Shown here one piece after another: positions 25,845-33,883 of a stretch of DNA of 64,000 bases. The DNA is taken from contig NZ_QGGV01000005.1 of NCBI RefSeq assembly GCF_003148765.1, forward strand, positions 124,001 through 188,000. The letters are read 5' to 3'. Below the pieces are notes generated by a model that did not search any database, was not told where the DNA came from, and was given only the letters and a program-made list of their open reading frames with translations. Each line of letters opens with the position of its first letter. The first letter of the stretch is position 1. A program made the position numbers and the translations under genes. The stretch comes from Silicimonas algicola (lineage in GTDB: Bacteria; Pseudomonadota; Alphaproteobacteria; Rhodobacterales; Rhodobacteraceae).

Positions 25845-27056
25845 ATGAGGATCCTCTTCGTCCACCAGAATTGCCCGGGGCAGTTCCGGCACATCGCGCC
25901 CGCGCTTGCCGCCGAGGGGCACGAGGTGGTGTTCATCGGGCAGAAGGACAAACAGACGCCGGCGGGCGTGAAGCGGCTGGAGTACGAGCCGCACCGCGCG
26001 GTGACGCCAAAGGTCCATCCCTATCTCGCCGGGACCGAGGCGGCGGTACTGAACGGACAGGCGGTCGCGCGGGTCGCCTTCACCCTCAAGGGTCAGGGCT
26101 GGAGCCCTGACGCGATGATCGGCAACCCGGGCTGGGGCGAGACGCTGTTTCTCAAGGACGTCTGGCCCGACCGGCCCCTGATCTCGCTGTCCGAGTTCTA
26201 TTACAACGGGTCGGGGTCGGACGTGGGCTTCGATCCCGAATTCGCGACCGGGCCGGACGCGCTTTTGCGGGCGCGGGCGCGGAACGCGCAGCATCTTCTG
26301 GCCATCGACGCCGCCGACTTCGCCTATGCGCCGACGGAATGGCAGAAGGCGCAGTTCCCTGCAGCCTATCACGGCAAGATCCGGGTGATCCACGACGGGA
26401 TCGACGTGGACCGCGTGCGGCCCGATCCCGGCGCTTCGTTCACGCTGCCGGACGGAACCACGCTGACACGAGGGGACGAGGTCCTGACCTACGTGTCGCG
26501 CAACCTCGAGCCCTATCGCGGCTTCCACAGCTTCATGCGGGCGCTGCCCCGCGTGCTGGAGGGCAGGCCCGAGGCGAGAGTGGTGATCGTGGGCGGCGAC
26601 GAGGTGAGCTATGGCGCGCGCCCCAGGGGCGGCGGGTCGTGGCGCGACGCGATGCTGGCCGAAACAGGCCCGCTGCCCGAACGAGTGAGCTTCACGGGGC
26701 GCATCCCGTATAACGCCTACCTCGACCTCTTGCGGGTTTCGTCGGTACACCTCTACCTGACCTATCCCTTCGTTCTGTCGTGGTCGATGCTGGAGGCTAT
26801 GGCGGCCGGCGCCTTCGTCCTCGGTTCGGCCACGCCACCGGTCGAGGAAGTGATCGAGGACGGCCGGAACGGGTGGCTGGTCGACTTCTTCGACACGGGC
26901 GCGATGGCGGACCGGATCGTCGCGGCCCTGGCGGCGCGCGACCGGGTGCAGGGCCTTCGGAATGCGGCGCGCGAAACGGTCGTGCGCCGCTATGCGCTGG
27001 CCCACTGCCTCCGCCAGCAGAAGGCGCTGATCGCGGAGGCGGTAACCCCGTCTTAA
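25845..27056 (+). CDS. Glycosyltransferase family 4 protein
   Basis: A 403-residue GT-B glycosyltransferase. The N-terminus MRILFVHQNCPGQFRHIAP and FIGQKDKQTP belongs to a group often seen in surface polysaccharide clusters. The C-terminal Rossmann domain has RNLEPYRGFHSFMRALP, VVIVGGDEVSYG, and the donor-site region YPFVLSWSMLEAMAAGAFVLGSATPPVEEVI with the E-x7-E-like motif of GT4. It probably adds a sugar from a nucleotide donor in the cytoplasm. The gene starts the 25.8-33.9 kb run of plus-strand surface genes; the RTX gene begins 30 bp behind it. Confidence 0.88.
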   Translation: MRILFVHQNCPGQFRHIAPALAAEGHEVVFIGQKDKQTPAGVKRLEYEPHRAVTPKVHPYLAGTEAAVLNGQAVARVAFTLKGQGWSPDAMIGNPGWGETLFLKDVWPDRPLISLSEFYYNGSGSDVGFDPEFATGPDALLRARARNAQHLLAIDAADFAYAPTEWQKAQFPAAYHGKIRVIHDGIDVDRVRPDPGASFTLPDGTTLTRGDEVLTYVSRNLEPYRGFHSFMRALPRVLEGRPEARVVIVGGDEVSYGARPRGGGSWRDAMLAETGPLPERVSFTGRIPYNAYLDLLRVSSVHLYLTYPFVLSWSMLEAMAAGAFVLGSATPPVEEVIEDGRNGWLVDFFDTGAMADRIVAALAARDRVQGLRNAARETVVRRYALAHCLRQQKALIAEAVTPS

Positions 27057-27086
27057 CGAAGATTGGCGAGAACCCGGACCGGGCGT

Positions 27087-29189
27087 ATGGGCACCGGCAC
27101 GGGCATGAGCAACGACACTCTCAACGGCGGATCCGGCAACGACACGATCTTCGCGGGGATCGGCAACGACCTGATCTTCGGCGGGCCGGGAAACGACCTG
27201 ATCTTCGACGGCGAGGGTGACGACACCGTCGACGGCGGCGCTGACGACGACACGATCTGGCTGGCGCCCGGGCTGACGGGCGGGTCGGATTCGGTCGACG
27301 GCGGTCTCGGGATCGATACGGTGGTCGAGGATCTGCGCGGAATGGCGTCGCGTGTCTTCTCGGTGTCCGTCAACCTCGCGACCGGGCTTCGCTATGTCGT
27401 CGAACAGCCGACGGTCGGTGTCGATACCTTGGCGGGGATCGAGAACTACACGCTTCTGGGCGACATCTCGGTCACTATGACGGGCAGTAGCTCCGCCAAC
27501 CGCCTTCTCTCCGGCGACGGCGACGACAGCCTGTCCGGTGCGGCCGGCGACGACCGGCTGGAGGCGGGGACGGGCAACGACACCCTCAACGGCGGCTCCG
27601 GCGCGGACACGCTGGCGGGCGGCGACGGCAACGACCTGATCCTCGTCGATTCCGCGCTGGACGTGGTCGAGGGCGGTGCCGGCAGCGACCGTGTGCTGGT
27701 CTCCTCCGCGCAGGGGCTGTCGATCAGCCTCGCCGCATGGACGGGGGTCGAGCGTGTCGATGGCGGCACGGGCGACGATACGATCAACGCCGCAGGATAC
27801 GGCATCGCGCTGAAGATGCTCGGGCAGGACGGGAACGACAGCCTCACCGGCGGCGACGAAGAGGACACGCTTGAGGGCGGTGCGGGCGACGACACGCTCA
27901 TCGGCGGGGCGAAACGAGATTTTCTTTTCGGAAATGCCGGCGCCGACCGGATGGAGGGCGGGCAGGGCAACGACTATTTCTATGTGGACGATGCGGGCGA
28001 CGTGGTCATCGGCGGAGCCGATTTCGACCGCGCGACGCTGGTCGCCTCGAGCCTCAATGTCGACCTGGCGACATGGAGCGGGGTCGAGCGGGTCGATGGA
28101 AGCGCGGGCGCGGACCGCATCGACGCGTCGAGCGTGACGACCGCGATCCGGCTTCAGGGCGGCGACGGCGGCGACACGCTGATCGGTGGGTCGGGCAACG
28201 ACCAGGTCTTCGGCGGCGCGGGCAACGACAGCCTGTCGGGCGGCGGCGGCGTCGATGTCCTGGTCGGCGACGCGGGCGCGGACACGATGGACGGCGGCGC
28301 GGGCGACGACGTGTTCTTCGTCTCGCAGGACGGCGACGTGGTCATCGGGGGTGACGGTCTGGACCGTGCGCGGATAGAGGCGGGAATCGCGTCGATCTCG
28401 CTGACCCTGACCGGGTGGAGCGGGGTGGAACGGCTGACGCTGACCGGCGGCAACGACACCCTCGATGGCTCATCCCTGTCGTCGGGCATGTCGATCAACG
28501 CGGGCGCGGGCCACGACCTCGTGACGGGCACGGGCGGGGCGGACCTGCTGTTCGGAAATGCGGGCGACGACACGCTGCGCGGCGGCGGCGGCAACGACAA
28601 CATCTGGGGCGACGCAGGCGCGGATGTGTTCGAGGGCGGCGCGGGCGACGACTGGTTCTATCTCGCCGATGCCACCGACCGCGTCGCGGACGGCGGGAGC
28701 GGCTATGACCGCGTCGTCATCATCAAGGCCGGGCTGACGCTGACCGTCGACGGCACCTGGGCAGGGATCGAGCGGATCGACGGCGCGGGCGGGTCCGAAA
28801 CGGTCGACGCCTCGGGCCAGACCGGTTCCTTGTTCCTCTGGGCCAACGGGGGTCACGACGCCTTCACGGGCGGGATGGGGAACGACACGATCTTCGGCAA
28901 CGATGGCAACGACACCCTGTCGGGCGGACCGGGGGGCGACGACGTCCTCCTCGGCGGCGCGGGCGCAGATCGCTTCGTCTTTTCGGACGGGACAGGGACG
29001 GACCGCATCAATGACTTCCAGCAGGGCCTCGACGTGATCGACCTGTCGGGCGTCGCAGGCCTGTCCGGCATCGGAGACCTGACGATCGCCACGGGCGGCT
29101 CGACAACCATCGGCGCGGGGGACGAGACCATCATCCTCGCCGGCTTTACCGGCACGCTCGACCTCTCCGACTTCGACTTCGGGCTGTGA
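27087..29189 (+). CDS. RTX-type calcium-binding repeat protein (type I secretion substrate)
   Basis: A 700-residue protein made almost wholly of glycine-aspartate nonapeptides (GGxGxDxLx), for example GGSGNDTIFAGIGNDLIF, that fold as calcium-filled parallel beta-rolls outside the cell. It has no signal peptide. The end (about 90 residues, FQQGLDVIDLSGVAGL to DFDFGL) resembles the C-terminal type I secretion signal, so export through an HlyD/PrtD-type system is expected; such genes are at 37.1-40.2 kb. Between the repeats lies a longer unit with W-(S/T/A)-G-(V/I)-E-R. ATG 27087 is preferred to the TTG at 27063. It sits between glycosyltransferase genes, suggesting a surface or matrix role, which is inference. 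Confidence 0.88.
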   Translation: MGTGTGMSNDTLNGGSGNDTIFAGIGNDLIFGGPGNDLIFDGEGDDTVDGGADDDTIWLAPGLTGGSDSVDGGLGIDTVVEDLRGMASRVFSVSVNLATGLRYVVEQPTVGVDTLAGIENYTLLGDISVTMTGSSSANRLLSGDGDDSLSGAAGDDRLEAGTGNDTLNGGSGADTLAGGDGNDLILVDSALDVVEGGAGSDRVLVSSAQGLSISLAAWTGVERVDGGTGDDTINAAGYGIALKMLGQDGNDSLTGGDEEDTLEGGAGDDTLIGGAKRDFLFGNAGADRMEGGQGNDYFYVDDAGDVVIGGADFDRATLVASSLNVDLATWSGVERVDGSAGADRIDASSVTTAIRLQGGDGGDTLIGGSGNDQVFGGAGNDSLSGGGGVDVLVGDAGADTMDGGAGDDVFFVSQDGDVVIGGDGLDRARIEAGIASISLTLTGWSGVERLTLTGGNDTLDGSSLSSGMSINAGAGHDLVTGTGGADLLFGNAGDDTLRGGGGNDNIWGDAGADVFEGGAGDDWFYLADATDRVADGGSGYDRVVIIKAGLTLTVDGTWAGIERIDGAGGSETVDASGQTGSLFLWANGGHDAFTGGMGNDTIFGNDGNDTLSGGPGGDDVLLGGAGADRFVFSDGTGTDRINDFQQGLDVIDLSGVAGLSGIGDLTIATGGSTTIGAGDETIILAGFTGTLDLSDFDFGL

Positions 29190-31738
29190 CGGTGCTGTCG
29201 CGGTTCCTCGACGGCGGTCTGCGTGTCCTCGACCAAGAGCGTCTGGTCCGCACCTCGGGCTTCTGGGACGCCGCCTGGTACGCAAGCCGCTATCCCGAGG
29301 CGGGGGGAGAGGCCCGCGCGCTGTCGCATTTCCTGCGCGTGGGCGCGGCGAGGGGCCACGATCCCGGTCCGGCGTTCTGCACGTCAGCCTATCTCGACGC
29401 CTATCCCGATGTCCGCGAGGCGGGGATCAACGCCTTGCTGCATTACCTTCGCTTCGGCCGGCAGGAAGGCCGCGTCGCGCGCGATGCCCACGGGCGCCAG
29501 ACGGGCACGGCCGAAGCGCTTGGCAGCGAAGCGCTGGAACGGGTCCGGCAGGCCTTCGACGAGGACTTCTACCGCGCCGCCAACCCGGACCTGAGGGAGG
29601 CGGACGCCTTCGCGCATTTCATGGGGCCGGGCTGGTACCAGCGGCGCGACCCGGCGCCATGGTTCGCGACCGAGCCCTATCTGAGGGCCCACGCCGACGT
29701 GGCGGAGGCAGGGCTGAACCCCTTCGCGCACTACGTCCTGACGGGCTGTGGCGAAGGCCGCCGGATCTTCGCCTCGACGGTCCGGAGACATGCTGCGGGC
29801 GAGCCCTGCGTCCGCCCCAGGCTCGCCGCCGTCGCGATGGTGCGAAACGAGGCCGATATCCTGCGCAGCTTCGCGTCGCATCTGCTGGCGCTCTTCGACG
29901 ACATCGTGATCGTCGATCATCGCTCTGACGACGGGTCGGAGGCGTTTCTCGCGGACCTCGCGCTGCGGAACCGCCGGGTCGAGGTCCTGACGCTGGACGA
30001 GCCGTCCTACATCCAGTCGGTCACCATGACTCACGTCGTCCGCGACCGTCCTCAGATCCGCGCTGCCGACTGGGTTTTCCTGCTGGACGCCGACGAATTC
30101 CTGCCCTTCGCGACGCGCGCCGATTTCGAACGCGCGCTTGCTCCCTTCACCGGTTGTCCCGCGATCTCGATGCGCTGGCGGAACCTTATCCCAGAGACCT
30201 ACTGGGAGGGTGAGGCCGACCTGTCGTCCGGCATCAGCGTCCTTGTCCCGCCCGCCCCCAGCCAGTTCCGCAAGATCGCGTTCCAGCCATCGCGCGTGGC
30301 GCTCGACAGGACCGTCGTCGCACAGGGCAACCATGCACTGGTCGAGACGCTGAACGGTGTCGAAGTGCCGGTGTTCGACGCCGATTTTCCGCTTCTTCAT
30401 GTCCCGGTGCGGTCGGTCGAGCAGATCCTGCTGAAACTGAGCCAGGGCGTGGCGGCCTATCGCCGGATCGGGCGTCGCCGCGATGCGGGCCAGGGGACGC
30501 ACTGGATGCAGATGCACCAGGCGATCACCGGCGCCAGCCTGACGCCCGCGCATCTGAACGCGCTGGCGGACAGGTACAGCGAGGAAAAACCGACGCTGGT
30601 CTCGTTGACGCAGGCCGAGCTTCTGGCTGAGGGGTTCCGCGTCGAGACCCTGACGGTTGCGCAGGCCGACCTCTCCGATCACCCCCCTGTGCGGCGCCGC
30701 GGATTGGCCGAGACGCTGATGTCTCTTCACGCGATCGACGACAGGGACGTCGCGACCGAAGATCGACCGGGCGCGACTTGTCTAAGGACCGAAGGTTCGC
30801 GGCTCGTGCGAGCGTCCGACCAGGCTGAATACAGCCGTCTGCCCGACCTTCCGGCATTGCGCGCGGTGCTGGAGGCCGACGCGCTGGGAGCCCTTCTGCG
30901 GCCGTCCTACGACAACATCGCGGACCTCGTGCCCGACGACTGGTCAGGGCACGTCCCGTTCATGTTCGCGCTGGTCGGCCTTCTGCGTCCGCGCCGCTTC
31001 GTCGAGGTGGGCACGATGCGCGGAACGAGCTTCTTTGCGGCCATGCAGGCGATGACGACGCTGGGCGAGGACGCAGGGGCCGTCGCGGTGTCGACCTGGG
31101 CCGTCGAACCCCAGCGCGAGGCCGACTTCGCGGGCGCGTACGAGGATTTCGTCTACCTCGCGCGCAAATATGCCGACCGCGCCGCGATCCTGCGCATGGC
31201 GCCCGAGACGGCTCTGCACCGTTTCGACGACGGCTCGATCGACCTTCTGCACCTCGACGGCCTGCGCGGGTTGGAGCCAGCGCGTAGGGCGCTGGACGCC
31301 TGGTGGCCCAAACTGTCCGACCGCGGCGTGATGCTGATCCACGACATCGCCGCGCACGAAGCGGGTTTCGGCGTCTGGCGGCTGTGGGAAGAGATCAAGG
31401 GCCGCGCTCCGACGCTGGAGTTCCGGCACGCGCAGGGTCTCGGCGCGGTGCTGGCGGGCAAGGCGCCGCCGCCCGCGCTTCTCTCGGTCGCGCGCGCCGC
31501 CGCGGATCCGTCGGTCGCCGTTCTGCTGGCCGAGCATTTCCAGCGGATGGGGGAGCTTTCGGCCGAGCTTTTCTCGCGCCGCTACGACATGGCGCAGGCC
31601 GAGATGCGCGGAGCGGCGCTTGGCGCTCGCGCCGAAGAAACAAGTTGGCTGCGCCAGGAGCTGGACAGCGCGCGGGCCGAAATCGAGGAGCTGCGCGGGC
31701 TCTTGCGGGGAGGGCTCATCGGTGTCGCGGGCGAATAG
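29186..31738 (+). CDS. GT2 glycosyltransferase fused to a methyltransferase
   Basis: An 850-residue protein starting with GTG overlapping the RTX stop. Residues 1-200 hold three copies of a module (FWDAAWYASRYPE, YLDAYPDVREAGINALLHYLRFGRQEGR, LRAHADVAEAGLNPFAHYVLTG). Residues 211-360 form a GT2 (Glyco_tranf_2_4) domain with VAMVRNEADIL, IVDHRSDDGS and LLDADEF, where DAD is the metal-binding motif. Residues 590-760 form a class I SAM-dependent methyltransferase (FVEVGTMRGTSFFAAM, LLHLDG, DRGVMLIHDI). It likely makes and modifies a surface glycan. The C-terminal tail is coiled coil. Confidence 0.82.
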   Translation: MTVLSRFLDGGLRVLDQERLVRTSGFWDAAWYASRYPEAGGEARALSHFLRVGAARGHDPGPAFCTSAYLDAYPDVREAGINALLHYLRFGRQEGRVARDAHGRQTGTAEALGSEALERVRQAFDEDFYRAANPDLREADAFAHFMGPGWYQRRDPAPWFATEPYLRAHADVAEAGLNPFAHYVLTGCGEGRRIFASTVRRHAAGEPCVRPRLAAVAMVRNEADILRSFASHLLALFDDIVIVDHRSDDGSEAFLADLALRNRRVEVLTLDEPSYIQSVTMTHVVRDRPQIRAADWVFLLDADEFLPFATRADFERALAPFTGCPAISMRWRNLIPETYWEGEADLSSGISVLVPPAPSQFRKIAFQPSRVALDRTVVAQGNHALVETLNGVEVPVFDADFPLLHVPVRSVEQILLKLSQGVAAYRRIGRRRDAGQGTHWMQMHQAITGASLTPAHLNALADRYSEEKPTLVSLTQAELLAEGFRVETLTVAQADLSDHPPVRRRGLAETLMSLHAIDDRDVATEDRPGATCLRTEGSRLVRASDQAEYSRLPDLPALRAVLEADALGALLRPSYDNIADLVPDDWSGHVPFMFALVGLLRPRRFVEVGTMRGTSFFAAMQAMTTLGEDAGAVAVSTWAVEPQREADFAGAYEDFVYLARKYADRAAILRMAPETALHRFDDGSIDLLHLDGLRGLEPARRALDAWWPKLSDRGVMLIHDIAAHEAGFGVWRLWEEIKGRAPTLEFRHAQGLGAVLAGKAPPPALLSVARAAADPSVAVLLAEHFQRMGELSAELFSRRYDMAQAEMRGAALGARAEETSWLRQELDSARAEIEELRGLLRGGLIGVAGE

Positions 31739-32744
31739 GGCAGAGGTCACCCTTCACATCGGCGGCGCGAAATGCGGCAGCTCGGCGATACAGGCGTTCC
31801 TGAAGCAGAACGCCGCGGCGCTGGCCGAGAGGGGCGTCCTGGTGCCGGGCAAGGCGCTCGACTTCGTGTCGGAGGTGACGGGCGAACAGATCTGGGCCTT
31901 CGAGGACGGCGTCGCAGGCGGGATCGAGACGCCCGGCCTTCCCAGTCGGATCGAAGCGCTTCTGTCGGACGCGGACAAAAGGGGCGCGGCCCGCGTGATC
32001 CTCTCGGCCGAGAACATGTGCAACCACCCGGGCCTGGCGCCCCTGCTCGCCCGCGTCACGCAGGAGCGCCTTGTGCGGATTGTGTTCTACGTGCGCCGGC
32101 AGGACGACTTCTTGCTGTCGAGTTGGCAGCAGTGGTACCTGAAGCTTTACGACACCCTCGAAGCCTTTCTCGCCGACCGGGTCGGCCGCGTGGCCTGCTG
32201 GTACAACATGATCCTGCCTTGGGCGGAAGCCTTCGGGGACGACCGGATTACCGTGCGCCCCTTCGTGCGCGACCGACTTGCGGGCCACGACATCGTGACC
32301 GATTTCCTGGACGTCACCGGCCTGTCGGCCGAGGGTCTGAAGCCTTTGGCACGGGCGGCGAACCCGTCGTTCGACGAGGCGCTCGCGCGCCTGGCGCACC
32401 GTGCCCGGGACCTGTTCGGCGGCCAGCACGACAATCGCTTCTACGAGGTGATGGTGCGGCTTCTCGGGAGCCGTGCGCTGAAGCAGGGGTCGGCCTCGTC
32501 GCTTCTGGACCTAGATACCCGGCACCGCATCCTGTCGCGCTATGCCGAGGACAACGAAGCCCTTCGGGCGCGTTTCCTGCCTGACGCGCCTGGCCCCCTG
32601 TTCGCGCCGCCGCGCGTGCCCGATGTCAGGGTCGAAAGCGAGGCGAAACAGAGGTCGGACGAGATCGCGATGCTGACCCGCGCCGTTTTCCACATGGCGG
32701 AGAAGATCGAACGGCTGGAGGCCGCGCGCCGGAGCGGATCGTGA
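31722..32744 (+). CDS. Sulfotransferase-like protein
   Basis: A 340-residue cytoplasmic protein whose N-terminus VTLHIGGAKCGSSAIQAFL has the P-loop-like 5'-phosphosulfate-binding shape (G-x-K-x-G-S-S) of sulfotransferases, followed by the second region RIVFYVRRQDDFLLSSW as the 3'-phosphate loop. The C-terminal 30 residues are coiled coil. GTG 31722 overlaps the previous gene by 17 bp and is preceded by GGGGAGG. Sulfation of a surface glycan is plausible; the true acceptor is unknown. A P-loop protein of another class remains possible. Confidence 0.7.
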   Translation: MSRANRAEVTLHIGGAKCGSSAIQAFLKQNAAALAERGVLVPGKALDFVSEVTGEQIWAFEDGVAGGIETPGLPSRIEALLSDADKRGAARVILSAENMCNHPGLAPLLARVTQERLVRIVFYVRRQDDFLLSSWQQWYLKLYDTLEAFLADRVGRVACWYNMILPWAEAFGDDRITVRPFVRDRLAGHDIVTDFLDVTGLSAEGLKPLARAANPSFDEALARLAHRARDLFGGQHDNRFYEVMVRLLGSRALKQGSASSLLDLDTRHRILSRYAEDNEALRARFLPDAPGPLFAPPRVPDVRVESEAKQRSDEIAMLTRAVFHMAEKIERLEAARRSGS

Positions 32745-33883
32745 TCGCGGCCCGTACCAGGCCGCGGGGCGTTGTGCCGGACGAGGTGCCGATCGACCGC
32801 GATCATCTCATGCGGCAAGTAACGGGGACGCCTGCGGACCTCGCTTCGCACTACCTGTCGCATGGTCTGGCGCAGCGTCTGGATCCGACGCCCTTCTTCG
32901 CAACTGACTGGTATGCCTGGCAGAACCCGGACTGGACCTCGCACGCGGCACCTTACCTGCATTACCTTGACCGGGGCAGGGCGGAAGGCCGCGATCCGTC
33001 GCCCTTTGTCGACATGAGGCGATACCTCGATGCGACGGGCCTTTCCGATCCGACGCGGGCCTACGAGATGATCCTCGCCGGGCTGCGCGGCCCTTCGCTT
33101 GGCGTCTACGACGGTCCGGACGATCTGCGTCGCCGGCAGAGCGCATTTCTTGACGCGATTTCGCCTCTGGCGCACCGCATGAGGCCGCCCGCGACGCCGA
33201 AGCGCGCGCTCGTCGTCCTTCAAGCCGGGGCGGGCGCCGTGGCGCGCGACTGGTCGGGAGAAGGGCGGACCTGGGACCTTCTGGTCAACTACTATGATGC
33301 ACGAGGCTTTCGGCCGGGGTTCGGGGACATGGCGATGTTCCAGAAGGGCACGAAGTTCACCGCCATGTGGATGTTCTGGAGACGCTATCGGTCCTGTCTT
33401 TCGCCCTACGAGCATGTCCTCTTCCTGGACGACGACGTGTCGGTCGGGGTCGATGAGCTGAACGCGCTCTTCGAGGCGTGCCGGGTGCACGTGCTCGACC
33501 TCGCCCAGATGACCCTGACACCCCAGTCGTCATGCAACTGGCCCCAGCTTTTCGCCTGCGAGGGGCAGCGTGGCCCGCGCGAGGTGACGGCGGTCGAGAT
33601 CATGATGCCCGTCGTCTCGCATCGCGCGCTGGAGTGGATCTCGCCCACCTTCGACGCCTCGGTGTCGGGCTTCGGGCTCGACCTGGCCTGGGGGCGGATC
33701 GTGAGGGACAGGGGCGGGCGCGTCGCCGTCCTCGACGATGTGCGGGCGACGCACGAGCGTCCCGTCGACCAGTCGGGCGGATCCTACTACAGCTATCTCC
33801 GCCGCCACGGAATCAACGCGAAGGCCGAGCTCTGGACGACGATCCAGGCGCATGGCGCGGACCGCGACGTCCTCAGCCTTTGA
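32741..33883 (+). CDS. DUF707 protein with a surface-glycan module
   Basis: A 380-residue protein starting with GTGA overlap. The N-terminal 120 residues carry the module YLSHGLAQRLDPTPFF, WYAWQNPDW, YLHYLDRGRAEGRDPSPF, related to the one in the GT2-methyltransferase. The remainder (ALVVLQAGAGAVARDW, WDLLVNYYD, HVLFLDDDVSVG, GFGLDLAWG) is the DUF707 pattern, a glycosyltransferase-like fold with a DDD metal motif. Role in polysaccharide assembly is inferred from context. Its stop overlaps the stop of the convergent glycosyltransferase gene by 11 bp. Confidence 0.8.
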   Translation: MIAARTRPRGVVPDEVPIDRDHLMRQVTGTPADLASHYLSHGLAQRLDPTPFFATDWYAWQNPDWTSHAAPYLHYLDRGRAEGRDPSPFVDMRRYLDATGLSDPTRAYEMILAGLRGPSLGVYDGPDDLRRRQSAFLDAISPLAHRMRPPATPKRALVVLQAGAGAVARDWSGEGRTWDLLVNYYDARGFRPGFGDMAMFQKGTKFTAMWMFWRRYRSCLSPYEHVLFLDDDVSVGVDELNALFEACRVHVLDLAQMTLTPQSSCNWPQLFACEGQRGPREVTAVEIMMPVVSHRALEWISPTFDASVSGFGLDLAWGRIVRDRGGRVAVLDDVRATHERPVDQSGGSYYSYLRRHGINAKAELWTTIQAHGADRDVLSL

